Made by a program: the position numbers and the translations under genes. Positions 15,621 through 24,508 of a stretch of 64,000 bases of DNA are shown one piece after another. The stretch comes from an uncultured Pelagibacteraceae bacterium (GTDB lineage: Bacteria; Pseudomonadota; Alphaproteobacteria; Pelagibacterales; Pelagibacteraceae): NCBI GenBank assembly GCA_902608975.1, contig CACLQI010000001.1, positions 124,001 through 188,000 of the forward strand. The letters are read 5' to 3'. Below the pieces are notes generated by a model. The model saw only the letters and a list, made by a program, of their open reading frames with translations, was not told the origin of the DNA and ran no database searches. Numbering within the stretch: the stretch's first letter is position 1; the number at the start of each line of letters is the position of its first letter.

Positions 15621-16106
15621 ATGAAAAAAAAATTTGATATAAAAAAATATTTTTTATTAATTTTTTTAATAAGTATAATTTCTTTGTTAAGTGCCGTGTA
15701 TATTGAATTTGTATTAAACGAAAAACCTTGTAAACTATGCATGTATCAGAGGGTTCCTTATATAATTTCAATTTTTATTTGTTTCTTAGGTTTTGCTTCT
15801 CAAAAAAAAATTATTTGGTTATCTTTTTTAACTTTAACATTTATTTTTAGTTCAATTTTAGCTGGATATCATGTTGGTATCGAAAATAATATTTTTAGTG
15901 AATTTTCTGGATGCACTAATTCAAATATGAATTTGATTAATAAAAGTGATATAATTCAATCCTTAAATAAAAAATTACCTAGCTGCAAAGAGGTAAATTT
16001 TGAGATATTAGGTTTATCACTTGCGACTATAAACTTATTTATTTCAATATTTATAAGTCTATATACTATAAAATTAGTAATAAATGAAAAAAACAGATCC
16101 AGTTAA
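15621..16106 (+). CDS. dsbB: disulfide bond formation protein DsbB
   Basis: Inner-membrane quinone reductase that reoxidises DsbA. The first periplasmic cysteine pair is C37 and C40 in CKLCMYQRVPY, and the second pair is C98 (SGCTN) and C122 (LPSCKE). Four hydrophobic segments flank these loops in the expected order. The length of 161 residues is normal. No dsbA is in the window. It overlaps coq7 by 23 bases, a physical link to quinone biosynthesis that suits its use of ubiquinone. Confidence 0.92.
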   Translation: MKKKFDIKKYFLLIFLISIISLLSAVYIEFVLNEKPCKLCMYQRVPYIISIFICFLGFASQKKIIWLSFLTLTFIFSSILAGYHVGIENNIFSEFSGCTNSNMNLINKSDIIQSLNKKLPSCKEVNFEILGLSLATINLFISIFISLYTIKLVINEKNRSS

Positions 16107-16617
16107 AGTTGAAGAATTTATCAGAGTTGATCATGCAGGGGAGCGTGGAGCAATTAAAATATATGAAGGTCAATTGCTAGCTCTAAATACTTTAATTAAA
16201 GACGAAAATTTAAAAAAAATTATTGAAGAGATGAAAAGTCATGAAAAAGTACATTTTGAATATTTTGAAAATGAAATAAGAAAAAGAAATATAAAACCTA
16301 CAAAGCTATTGCCTTTATGGGACCTTATTGGAATAGGTCTTGGTTTTGGATCTACTGTTCTTGGAAAAAAAGCAGCAATGTTGTGTACAGCATCTGTAGA
16401 AGAAGTAATAGATAAACACTATTTAAATCAAATAAATCAATTGGATTCTGATGAAAAAGATTTAAAGGAAAAAATTAAAAAATTTAGAGAAGAGGAAATG
16501 CATCACAAAGATATAGCTTACGAAGAAGGGGCAAATAAAAAGGGAATTTATTTTTTTTTAGATAAAGCAATCAAAACTGGATCAAAAATAGCAATTAGTA
16601 TTTCAGAAAAAATATAA
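16084..16617 (+). CDS. coq7: demethoxyubiquinone hydroxylase Coq7
   Basis: Di-iron monooxygenase that adds the last ring hydroxyl in ubiquinone biosynthesis. The ferritin-like ligand pattern is visible: DHAGERGA with E20, MKSHEKVHFEYFE, SVEEVIDKHY and REEEMHHKDIA, giving the two E..ExxH sets. Length 177 is that of the short alphaproteobacterial form. Translation starts inside dsbB. The stop codon abuts the convergent HNH gene with no spacer. Confidence 0.95.
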   Translation: MKKTDPVKVEEFIRVDHAGERGAIKIYEGQLLALNTLIKDENLKKIIEEMKSHEKVHFEYFENEIRKRNIKPTKLLPLWDLIGIGLGFGSTVLGKKAAMLCTASVEEVIDKHYLNQINQLDSDEKDLKEKIKKFREEEMHHKDIAYEEGANKKGIYFFLDKAIKTGSKIAISISEKI

Positions 16618-17184
16618 TTAAGGTTCTAGTTCAACATCCCAATATAAATAATCCATCCAGCTTTCATGTAAAAAATTCGGAGGAAAATTTTTCCCATTTT
16701 TATGCAAATCTTCAGTTGTGGGCTGAAAAGGTTTATGACTTAGCTTCATTCCAGAATGATTTAATAAGCGTCCACCTTTTTTTACATTACAATCTGAACA
16801 AGCCGTAACAACATTGTCCCAATCAGTTTTTCCTCCTTTTGATCTTGGTAATAGATGGTCAAATGTTAACTCACTTTTACTACCACAATATAAACAAGAA
16901 AATTTATCTCTCAAAAAAACATTAAATCTAGTAAAATTTGGATTTGATTGTGGTCTTATATAACTTTTTAAAGCAATAACACTTGGTAGCTTCATGTACA
17001 AAGAAGGACTTCTAATTACACGGTCATAATTACTTACTATCGTAACTCTATCTAAAAAAACTGACTTTATAGAGTCTTGCCAGCTCCATAAAGATAATGG
17101 ATAGTAACTTAGAGGTCTATAGTCAGCATTTAAAACTAATGCTGGGCACTTTTCTAATGAAGTATTTTGATCAGTAAAAGTCAT
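16618..17184 (-). CDS. HNH endonuclease family protein
   Basis: A 188-residue protein with a clear HNH domain. Zinc-type pair CLYCGSKSELTFDHLLPRSKGG includes the DH of the active site, followed by TDWDNVVTACSDCNVKKGG with the Asn and second CxxC. The N-terminal half begins with a conserved ALVLNADYRPLSYYPLSLWSW segment seen in chromosomal HNH proteins widespread in alphaproteobacteria. Neighbours are housekeeping genes, so there is no sign of a restriction or mobile system. The biological role is unknown. Confidence 0.85.
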   Translation of the reverse strand: MTFTDQNTSLEKCPALVLNADYRPLSYYPLSLWSWQDSIKSVFLDRVTIVSNYDRVIRSPSLYMKLPSVIALKSYIRPQSNPNFTRFNVFLRDKFSCLYCGSKSELTFDHLLPRSKGGKTDWDNVVTACSDCNVKKGGRLLNHSGMKLSHKPFQPTTEDLHKNGKNFPPNFLHESWMDYLYWDVELEP

Positions 17185-17237
17185 TTATAATCCAAGAGTA
17201 GCTTAATTTATTTTATTTTTCAATAGAACTTAGATTT

Positions 17238-17897
17238 TTATTTTTTTGTTATATTTTTTTTAATAAAGTTTAGTGCTAAACTGGAAGCTTCAACTGGAAT
17301 ATTATGGCCACATCCTTTAATCATATTTGTTTGTACGTCAATATTATTACGCAATAAAAAATCTTTTGCTTCTAATAAACTAGTAGGTGAAACAACTTCG
17401 TCTAGATCTCCATGTATTAAAAGAAATTTTGAATTTGATTTTTTTCTTTTTAACAAATCCTCTTTATTTATTATTTTTCCAGAAAATCCTACAATGCATG
17501 CATAATTTTCATCGCTCGTCAAACCCAAATTTATACTTAGCATGCTTCCCTGACTAAATCCTGAAAGACAAATTTTTGAAGAATCTAAATTAAATTTTTT
17601 TTTAACTTCTGCTATAAATTTTATTATTTTTTCTTCGGCTTTAGTTGATTGGTTTAATATATATGTAGGGTCTTCTTTTGTTAAATCAAACCATTGAAAT
17701 CCTGAGGGATTTATTGAACATTTTTCATGTCCATCTGGACATAAAAAAACTGTATTAGGTAAAAATCTCTTCCAGTTTAAAGTTAGCATACTTATATCTT
17801 TTCCATCTCCTCCATAGCCGTGAAGTAAGATTATAGCATTATTTATAGGTAGATTTTTTTCAGGTTTTATTACAACTGTATTAAGAGAAAACTGCAT
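17238..17897 (-). CDS. alpha/beta-hydrolase, phospholipase/carboxylesterase family
   Basis: A 219-residue carboxylesterase of the YpfH/acyl-protein-thioesterase-like group. The oxyanion region is ILLHGYGGDGKD, the nucleophile elbow is LSGFSQGSM, the catalytic Asp is in IHGDLDEVVSP, and the catalytic His is in KGCGHNIP. The full triad is therefore present. Substrate unknown. It is transcribed leftward toward the HNH gene with a 53-base gap. Confidence 0.87.
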   Translation of the reverse strand: MQFSLNTVVIKPEKNLPINNAIILLHGYGGDGKDISMLTLNWKRFLPNTVFLCPDGHEKCSINPSGFQWFDLTKEDPTYILNQSTKAEEKIIKFIAEVKKKFNLDSSKICLSGFSQGSMLSINLGLTSDENYACIVGFSGKIINKEDLLKRKKSNSKFLLIHGDLDEVVSPTSLLEAKDFLLRNNIDVQTNMIKGCGHNIPVEASSLALNFIKKNITKK

Positions 17898-17968
17898 AGG
17901 TGTATCTGTTCATTTTTTAAAAATTTTAATACTAAAAATTTCATACTAAATGAGTATAGTTAAATATC

Positions 17969-19360
17969 ATGGCAAAAAATAAAAACAACCAAACAATATG
18001 GAACACCAGAATTCAAAAAAAGGGCTCAGCTTTATTTCAAAAGGTTGGTAGTTCAATAGAAATAGATAAAAATCTTTACAAGCAGGACATTGAAGGATCT
18101 AGAGTACATGTCGAGATGCTTTTCAGACAAAAAATAATATCTTTTAAAATCAAAAATAAAATAATTTATGGCTTAAATAGAATTGAAAATGAAATTAAGA
18201 AAAAAAAATTCATTTATGATCAAAAGTATGAAGATATTCACATGAATATTGAAAAAAGATTGTTTGAAATTATTGGAGATGAGGCCGGTTACGTTCATAC
18301 AGCAAGATCAAGAAACGACCAAGTAATAACGGACTTTAAAATCTGGATAAGGCTAGCAACTAAAGATATTAATAAAAATTTAGACAAACTTATTAAAACT
18401 ATACTAAAAATTGCTCAAAAAAATATTCAAACGATTATGCCAGGTTTTACTCATTTAAAAAATGCTCAAGCAGTTTCTTTTGCTCATTATATGTTAGCTT
18501 ATGTTGAAATGTTTAAAAGAGATAAATCTAGATTTAAATATAATTTAGAAAATTTATCTGAAAACCCATTGGGTGTTGCCGCATTAACAGGAACATCATT
18601 TAATATAGACAGATATTTTACTTCAAAAAAGTTGGGATTCAAAAAACCTACAAATAATTCAATAGACACTGTAGCAGATAGAGATTTTGTTTTAGATTTT
18701 TTGTTTAGTGCCTCGGTATGTTCTTTACATATTTCAAGAATAGCTGAGGAACTCATAATATGGAACTCCGATGGTTTTGGTTTGATTAATCTTTCTGATA
18801 AAATTGTTACTGGATCATCTATAATGCCACAAAAAAAAAACCCAGATTTGTTAGAATATTTAAGAGGTAAATCTGGAAATTCTTTTGGAAATTTATTTTC
18901 AATGTTAACAATTTTAAAAGGACTACCGCTTTCTTATTTTAAAGATCTGCAAGACGATAAAGATTTAGTTTTTAAAACTAATCAATCACTAAAAAACTGC
19001 ATTTCTATTCTAAATGAAGTTTTAAATAACTTTAGTCCAAATAAAAAAAAAATGTTGGAACTTGCAGAAACAGGCTACATTACAGCAACTGATTTGGCTG
19101 ATTATCTTGTCAAAAATCATGATATGTCTTTTAGAAGAGCGTATCAGGTGACGTCTTCGATAGTTAATTTTGCAGAAAAAAATAAAAAAAAACTACATGA
19201 ATTAAATTTAAAAGAATTAAAAAAAATAGAACCTATGCTTACATCTGATGTAATAAAAGTTTTTGACCTAAAATACTCAGTAAATTCAAAAAAATCATTT
19301 GGTGGAACTTCTTTTGAAAATATTAAAAAAATGATAACTAAATATAAAAAAATAAAATGA
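17969..19360 (+). CDS. argH: argininosuccinate lyase
   Basis: Final enzyme of arginine synthesis, splitting argininosuccinate into arginine and fumarate. The superfamily signature GSSIMPQKKNPD (about residues 281-292) is intact, and TARSRNDQV near residue 110 is also conserved. Length 463 is normal. The start ATG gives MAKNKNNQTIWNTR, matching the family N-terminus. The stop codon overlaps the start of a small lipoprotein gene (ATGA), which leads into lysA, so arginine and lysine synthesis genes appear to share an operon. Confidence 0.96.
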   Translation: MAKNKNNQTIWNTRIQKKGSALFQKVGSSIEIDKNLYKQDIEGSRVHVEMLFRQKIISFKIKNKIIYGLNRIENEIKKKKFIYDQKYEDIHMNIEKRLFEIIGDEAGYVHTARSRNDQVITDFKIWIRLATKDINKNLDKLIKTILKIAQKNIQTIMPGFTHLKNAQAVSFAHYMLAYVEMFKRDKSRFKYNLENLSENPLGVAALTGTSFNIDRYFTSKKLGFKKPTNNSIDTVADRDFVLDFLFSASVCSLHISRIAEELIIWNSDGFGLINLSDKIVTGSSIMPQKKNPDLLEYLRGKSGNSFGNLFSMLTILKGLPLSYFKDLQDDKDLVFKTNQSLKNCISILNEVLNNFSPNKKKMLELAETGYITATDLADYLVKNHDMSFRRAYQVTSSIVNFAEKNKKKLHELNLKELKKIEPMLTSDVIKVFDLKYSVNSKKSFGGTSFENIKKMITKYKKIK

Positions 19361-19473
19361 ATAAAAAAATAATATTAGCCCTATTATGTTTCCTTTTTTT
19401 GTTTTCTTGTGGAAAAAAAAGTGATCCTGAGTATAAAGCTGAAGTAATTAGTTTTATTGTACTAAATACATAA
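19357..19473 (+). CDS. small LptM/LppL-like lipoprotein, 38 residues
   Basis: This gene is missing from the ORF track. It starts at the ATGA overlap with argH and ends in TAATG overlapping the lysA start, so it is placed exactly as a translationally coupled operon member. The product begins MNKKIILALLCFLFLFSCGKK: basic start, hydrophobic helix and lipobox LFSC, leaving a mature peptide of about 21 residues starting CGKKSDPEYK. Many proteobacteria carry a tiny lipoprotein (LppL/YifL, renamed LptM, an LPS-translocon LptD maturation factor) just before lysA or dapF. The CGKK start and position fit that family, but the core motif after it is weakly conserved here. Confidence 0.75.
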   Translation: MNKKIILALLCFLFLFSCGKKSDPEYKAEVISFIVLNT

Positions 19474-20687
19474 TGAAATATATTAAAAAAAAATTTTTCA
19501 TCGAAGGTATTAAAGTTAGAAATTTAGCAAAAAAATTTCGAACACCGATTTATTGTTATTCATATAAAAGATTAAAAGAAAATATAAATAACTTTAAAAA
19601 AAACTTTAAAAATTTAAAACCAATAATTTGTTTCGCTGTAAAAGCAAATGCTAATTTAAAAATATTAAAAGAAATAAATAAATTTGGTCTAGGGGCTGAT
19701 GTAGTATCTTTAGGTGAGTTAGAAAAAGTCTTAAAGGCTGGAATTCAACCAAAAAAAATTGTTTTTTCTGGAGTTGGCAAAACGTCAGAAGAATTAAGTT
19801 TTGCGATTGATAAAAAAATACTTCTAATTAATACAGAATCTAGAAGCGAAATTTTAGAAATTGAAAGAATTGCAAAAAGAAAAAAAAGGATTGTAAATAT
19901 TGGAATTAGATTAAATCCAAATACTGATGCAAAAACAATTAGTCAGATATCGACTGGAAAAAAGCAGGATAAATTTGGTGTTACCGAAAAATATTTTTTA
20001 GAATTAGTTAAATATGTAAAAAATTCTCAATATATAAAGCTTAAATGCATAAGTGTTCATATTGGTAGCCAAATTTTGAATCACCAACCCTATCTAAAAA
20101 TGCTAAAAGTTGTTGATAGAGTTATAAAAAAAACAAATTATAAATTTGAATTTATTGATTTGGGTGGAGGCATGGGAATCCCATACGGTAAAAAAATTAA
20201 AAGTTTAAACTATAAAAGATATTCATCTACAATTAAAAAAACGTTAAAAAAGCATAAAGCAAAAATTATTTTTGAACCAGGTAGATCTATAATTGGCAAT
20301 ACAGCAATACTTGTTTCAAAAGTAATTTATATCAAAAAAGGTATTAATAAAAATTTTGTAATTATAGACTCGGCAATGAATGATTTAATGAGACCAGCTT
20401 TGTATGGTGTTGAACATCAAATTATTCCCGAAAGTAAAAATAATAACTTTACAAAGAAAACTTATGACTTTGTTGGTCCTATTTGTGAAAGTACAGACAC
20501 ATTTTTAACATCTAAAAAATTTCAAAAATTATATGAAAAAGATTTGATTATAATTTCTGATGTTGGTGCGTATGGAATGTCTTTAAGTTCAAATTACAAT
20601 GTGAGACCTAAACCAGCAGAAATCTTAATTAAAGGAAGAAAAATTAATATAATTAAAAAAAGACAAAAGTTAAAAGATTTAATTTAA
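19473..20687 (+). CDS. lysA: diaminopimelate decarboxylase
   Basis: PLP enzyme that converts meso-diaminopimelate to lysine. The cofactor lysine is K57 in CFAVKANAN. SVHIGSQI and the glycine-rich IDLGGGMGIPYG bind PLP phosphate, and VGPICESTDTF near the C-terminus contains the catalytic Cys of the partner active site. Length 404 is normal for the fold-type III family. It follows the small lipoprotein gene with overlapping stop and start, and plsC follows 12 bases later. Confidence 0.96.
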   Translation: MKYIKKKFFIEGIKVRNLAKKFRTPIYCYSYKRLKENINNFKKNFKNLKPIICFAVKANANLKILKEINKFGLGADVVSLGELEKVLKAGIQPKKIVFSGVGKTSEELSFAIDKKILLINTESRSEILEIERIAKRKKRIVNIGIRLNPNTDAKTISQISTGKKQDKFGVTEKYFLELVKYVKNSQYIKLKCISVHIGSQILNHQPYLKMLKVVDRVIKKTNYKFEFIDLGGGMGIPYGKKIKSLNYKRYSSTIKKTLKKHKAKIIFEPGRSIIGNTAILVSKVIYIKKGINKNFVIIDSAMNDLMRPALYGVEHQIIPESKNNNFTKKTYDFVGPICESTDTFLTSKKFQKLYEKDLIIISDVGAYGMSLSSNYNVRPKPAEILIKGRKINIIKKRQKLKDLI

Positions 20688-20699
20688 CTTTTGATTTAA

Positions 20700-21401
20700 A
20701 TGATAAGAAATTTTTTATTTTCAATTTTTTTTTATTTAGGAATTATTCTAATTTCTATAATATTTTTACCTACCTTTTTTTTACCTAAGAAAATTGTTTT
20801 ATTTGGTGGTAAATTAATGGGGCACTGGACAGCGATATGTTTAAAAAAAATTTTATCAACAAAGATAATAGTAAAAGGTATGGAAAATATAATCAGTAAT
20901 GAAAAATTTTTTATAGCATCCTCGCACCAGTCAATGTTTGAAACTTTTTTTTTACAAACAATTTTTAACTCACCAATTTTTATTTTAAAAAAGGAATTGC
21001 TAAAAATTCCTATATTTGGATGGTATTTAATGAAAATAGGTTCAATTTCTATCGACCGAGGAATAACAACAAAAGAAAATCTTAATTTTTTTGAAAAAAT
21101 TACAAAATCAATAAGCAAATCAAATAGACCTTTAATTATTTTCCCACAAGGTACAAGATTAGAGCCCGATGATAGATCGCAATTTAAAAAAGGAGCGAGT
21201 AGAATATATGACGAACTTAAAATAAAATGTCAGCCATTAGCAATTGATTCGGGACGCACGTGGCCCAAAAAAGGAAGTTTAAAACCAAATTTAACCTTAA
21301 CAATTTCAATTTTAAAACCAATAAAGGCTGGTATGAATAAAGAAGAATTTTTAGAAAAATTACAAAATGAAATTTATACTGAGTTGGATAACTTAAATTA
21401 A
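20700..21401 (+). CDS. plsC: 1-acyl-sn-glycerol-3-phosphate acyltransferase
   Basis: Membrane-bound acyltransferase that turns lysophosphatidate into phosphatidate. An N-terminal hydrophobic anchor is followed by the catalytic block SSHQSMFETFF, an HX4E version of the usual HX4D motif, and the substrate-binding block IIFPQGTR, a variant of EGTR. Both variants are familiar in alphaproteobacterial homologues, so I take it as active. It ends the argH-lysA operon and overlaps the convergent dnaN gene by 4 bases. Confidence 0.88.
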   Translation: MIRNFLFSIFFYLGIILISIIFLPTFFLPKKIVLFGGKLMGHWTAICLKKILSTKIIVKGMENIISNEKFFIASSHQSMFETFFLQTIFNSPIFILKKELLKIPIFGWYLMKIGSISIDRGITTKENLNFFEKITKSISKSNRPLIIFPQGTRLEPDDRSQFKKGASRIYDELKIKCQPLAIDSGRTWPKKGSLKPNLTLTISILKPIKAGMNKEEFLEKLQNEIYTELDNLN

Positions 21402-22510
21402 CCTTTCATAGGCATAACTACATATATACTATCAAAATCAGACGGATCTTTAATTAGTGCAGGTGAACCAGTATCATTAAAAAAAATTTCTATTTTTTCT
21501 CCAGCTAACTGTGATGCAACATCAATTAAATATCTTGAATTAAAACTGATATCCAAATCATGATCAAATTTTACACTTAAACTTTCTTTACCATCGCCAC
21601 TATTAGTATTGTTAACAGCTAAATTTAAAACATCTTTGCTCAAATTGAACTTAACGCCATCTTTTTTATCTAACGAAACAGAAGCAACCCTGTCAACTGC
21701 GTCCAAAAACAACTTTAAATCTACTTCTAATTTTTTTTGATTATTTTTAGGTATAACTTGAACATAGTTAGGAAATTTACCATCAATCAACTTAGAAATT
21801 AAAATGCTTTTATTTAATTCAAATTTTATTTTAGATTTAATATTTGAAATTTTAACGTCTCCATCATAATCCTCTAGCAAAGAACATAATTGAAATATTG
21901 TTTTTTTGGGTAAAATGACTGGATCAAAATTTACTTTTTCTGAAAGTTTAAACTTTGATATTGACATTCTATGACTATCAGTTGCCGCTGCAGTCAAAAA
22001 AATTTGATCATCTAATAGACTTTGATGTAAATAAATACCGCTTAAATAATGTCTAGTTTCATCATTTGAAATGGAAAATTTACACTTATTTAATAATTTT
22101 AATAATTGTTTTGACTTAACAATAAATTCATTCTGGCTAAAATTTTCATCAGTAACTGGAAATTCTGATGGACTTATGCAATTAAGATTAAAAATAGATT
22201 TTTCAGACTCAACTAGAAGTTTATTTTCTCCACCCAAAGTCAAATTTATTTTTTTTCCAGAAGAAAACTTTCTTACGATATCATACATAATTGAGGAACT
22301 TGTTGTTGTTTTACCTTCTTCAATAATCTCAATATCGTTAATTTGGTGTATAAAAATTAAATCTAAATCTGTGGCTGTAATAGTAAGTTTTGAATTTCCT
22401 GCTTCTAATAAAATATTAGATAAAATTGGTAAAGTACTTCGTTTTTCTATTACTCCTTGGCAATAATTAAGAGATTTTTGTAAGTCTTGCTGATTAACAT
22501 TAAATTTCAT
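21398..22510 (-). CDS. dnaN: DNA polymerase III sliding clamp (beta subunit)
   Basis: The ring clamp that tethers the replicative polymerase. Full length (370 residues) with the three-domain clamp pattern. It starts MKFNVNQQDLQKSLNYCQGVIEKR and ends PSDFDSIYVVMPMKG, the conserved C-terminal segment containing VMPM. It overlaps the upstream dnaA by 11 bases, so the common dnaA-dnaN coupling is kept, although recF and gyrB do not follow. Confidence 0.96.
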   Translation of the reverse strand: MKFNVNQQDLQKSLNYCQGVIEKRSTLPILSNILLEAGNSKLTITATDLDLIFIHQINDIEIIEEGKTTTSSSIMYDIVRKFSSGKKINLTLGGENKLLVESEKSIFNLNCISPSEFPVTDENFSQNEFIVKSKQLLKLLNKCKFSISNDETRHYLSGIYLHQSLLDDQIFLTAAATDSHRMSISKFKLSEKVNFDPVILPKKTIFQLCSLLEDYDGDVKISNIKSKIKFELNKSILISKLIDGKFPNYVQVIPKNNQKKLEVDLKLFLDAVDRVASVSLDKKDGVKFNLSKDVLNLAVNNTNSGDGKESLSVKFDHDLDISFNSRYLIDVASQLAGEKIEIFFNDTGSPALIKDPSDFDSIYVVMPMKG

Positions 22511-23915
22511 TATTTTTATTGTATAAAATTTTATTTTTTAAAATGTCAATATTATTACATAGTTCCGAATCATTTTTTTTGAGCCTTTCTATAGTCTTAA
22601 CTGAGTGTATAATGGTTGTGTGATCTCTATTTGAAAACTCTCTACCAATTTCTGGTAATGATTTTGAAGTAAGAATTTTAGTTAAATAAATTGCTGTTTG
22701 TCTAGGTCTTACCAAGTATCTAGATCTTCTTGAGGATAACATTTCATTTTTACTTATTTTAAAAAATTTGCATACTAATGACTGTATTAAGTCAATCGTA
22801 ACATTATTTTCTGATAAATTAAGCAAGTCTTTTAATATAGTTTTAACTTCAGGTAAATTTGGATTTTTATTATATATTCTAGAGAAAGATACAACTCTAT
22901 TAATTGCGCCTACAAGTTCCCTAATGCTTGCTTTAATCTCACTGCTTATAAAATTCTGAACCTCTTCTGATATATTAATTTTATTAGAATTTAAAATATT
23001 GAGCTCCTCTATCTTATTTTTAACTATTTTTAACCTTAAATCTAAATCTGGTTTCTGGATATCAATAACTAAACCTCCAGAAAATCTTGATTTTATTCTC
23101 TCTTGTATCCTTGATAATTTATTTGGTGCTCTATCTGCAGAAATAACTACCTGAGATCCTTTTTCGATTAATGCATTAAATGTGTGAAAAAATTCCTCTT
23201 GCATAGCTTCTTTACCATTCATAAACTGAATATCATCAATAATAAGTACATCGGTATTTCTAAAATAATCTTTAAATTTTACCATCTCATTAGATTTTAT
23301 AGATTTAACAAATTGATACATAAATCTTTCTGCCGAAATAAACATAATTTTATTTTTATTTTTATTTTTTAAACAAAAGCCTATTGCATTTAACAAGTGA
23401 GTTTTTCCCATACCTACACCACCATAAATATATAGAGGATTATAATGTGACAAATTTTCAGTTACTTTCTTTGATGCTTCAAATGCCAATCTATTACTTG
23501 ATCCAAGTATAAAATTATCAAATTTTTTATTTTGGTCTATTCGATTGTATTGAAGAAAGCTATCTTTGATGAATGAAACATTTTCTTTATTTTTTAAAGA
23601 AAATTTTTTTTCTTCTATAAAATCATCTTTAATCTCAATAATTTTTAATTCAATTCTATTAATATTTTTATTGTATTCTTTTATAATTTTTAAAATTTCA
23701 TCTAGATATCTTGAAGTAATCCAGTCTCTAATAAATCTCGTTGATACTGACAATAATATATAATTTTTAAATTCTTCAACAAAATTCAATTTACGTAACC
23801 AACTTTCAAAAATGTCATTTCCAAAATTACTTTTCATGCGGGATTGTATTTCTTTCCAATTTATTTTTTCTTGTAAAATATTTTCAGAATTTTTGGATAA
23901 ATTATTATTATTCAT
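22500..23915 (-). CDS. dnaA: chromosomal replication initiator DnaA
   Basis: AAA+ initiator that opens the origin. Walker A is YGGVGMGKTHLLNAIG, Walker B is VLIIDDIQFM, and sensor and arginine-finger regions follow (RIQERIKSRFSGG). The C-terminal DNA-binding domain has RPRQTAIYLTK and the DnaA signature GREFSNRDHTTIIHSVKTIE. The ORF track begins at a TTG 48 bases upstream. I prefer the ATG that gives MNNNNLSKNSEN, since domain I starts soon after (INWKEIQSRMKS). The leader contains an inverted repeat and phased A-tracts (separate entries). Confidence 0.96.
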   Translation of the reverse strand: MNNNNLSKNSENILQEKINWKEIQSRMKSNFGNDIFESWLRKLNFVEEFKNYILLSVSTRFIRDWITSRYLDEILKIIKEYNKNINRIELKIIEIKDDFIEEKKFSLKNKENVSFIKDSFLQYNRIDQNKKFDNFILGSSNRLAFEASKKVTENLSHYNPLYIYGGVGMGKTHLLNAIGFCLKNKNKNKIMFISAERFMYQFVKSIKSNEMVKFKDYFRNTDVLIIDDIQFMNGKEAMQEEFFHTFNALIEKGSQVVISADRAPNKLSRIQERIKSRFSGGLVIDIQKPDLDLRLKIVKNKIEELNILNSNKINISEEVQNFISSEIKASIRELVGAINRVVSFSRIYNKNPNLPEVKTILKDLLNLSENNVTIDLIQSLVCKFFKISKNEMLSSRRSRYLVRPRQTAIYLTKILTSKSLPEIGREFSNRDHTTIIHSVKTIERLKKNDSELCNNIDILKNKILYNKNNEI

Positions 23916-23991
23916 TGTTTTTAGGATTGGTCTTGAGTTAATGGGAAAAATTAAATTATGCAATAAAATATTTTTAAAAATGAAAATAAAA

Positions 23992-24018
23992 TAAAATCTG
24001 GAAGTGCATCAGATTTTA
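23992..24018 (-). repeat. inverted repeat in the dnaA leader
   Basis: TAAAATCTG, 9 bases, then CAGATTTTA: a perfect 9-bp inverted repeat about 80 bases before the dnaA start. The left arm is part of AAAATAAAATCTGGAAGT, which recurs imperfectly as AAAATAAAATCAGAAGT at about 24041-24057. It could be an operator, an RNA hairpin or part of an origin. There is no U-tract, so a terminator is unlikely. Confidence 0.5.
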
Positions 24019-24060
24019 TATCAACCTGGCGATGTAAAAAAAAATAAAATCAGAAGTAGT

Positions 24061-24093
24061 AAATTAAAAAAATTAAAAAAAATTAAAAAAATT
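24061..24093. repeat. phased A-tract repeat upstream of dnaA
   Basis: The unit AATTAAAAAA is repeated about three times with 9-10 bp spacing. A-tracts at roughly one helical turn are known to bend DNA. It lies in the 280-base stretch between rpsT and dnaA, which otherwise holds AT-rich sequence and no good DnaA box on either strand. Confidence 0.55.
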
Positions 24094-24197
24094 TGACATC
24101 AAGATATGGTAAAAAATTTTAAAAAAAATTTATATTTAGTATAATTACTTAAAGTTGAATAATTAAAATTTTTATATCAACTGTGAGTAGTCAAGTT

Positions 24198-24458
24198 TTA
24201 TAAAGTGGATATTTTTTTTGTTATCCTAGATACATTTCTTGAAGCATTTTTTTTTTTGATAATTCCTGTTTTGGCAATCTTCATAAGCTCAGAATTCAAC
24301 TTGGGTAAGAATTTTAATGCCTCTTGTTTTTTTTTGGATTCAATTAAAAGGTTCATTTTTTTTATGGCTTTCTTGAATTTACTTTTACGCGACCTATTTA
24401 CCACTGTCTGTCTCGCAATTCTTCTTATCCTTTTAATAGCTGATTTAGTATTTGCCAT
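24198..24458 (-). CDS. rpsT: 30S ribosomal protein S20
   Basis: Small basic ribosomal protein of 86 residues that binds 16S rRNA in the body of the 30S subunit. The start MANTKSAIKRIRRIARQTVVNRSRKS is the standard S20 N-terminus, and the rest is a Lys-rich helical hairpin. It precedes dnaA in the same direction, the usual alphaproteobacterial order. Confidence 0.96.
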   Translation of the reverse strand: MANTKSAIKRIRRIARQTVVNRSRKSKFKKAIKKMNLLIESKKKQEALKFLPKLNSELMKIAKTGIIKKKNASRNVSRITKKISTL

Positions 24459-24508
24459 ACGCGCTGTGGTATATCCTGAGAATTAAATATGGTCAATAAA
24501 ATAATAAG

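Noticed and set aside
23916-23963. TTG-started N-terminal extension of DnaA
   Set aside because: An ATG 48 bases later begins right before conserved domain I, and the extension has no family counterpart.
23964-24210. DnaA boxes and a replication origin upstream of dnaA
   Set aside because: The best candidates (TGTGAGTAG, AGTGGATAT) miss two or more positions of the consensus; no cluster is present. Kept only as a question about the repeats.
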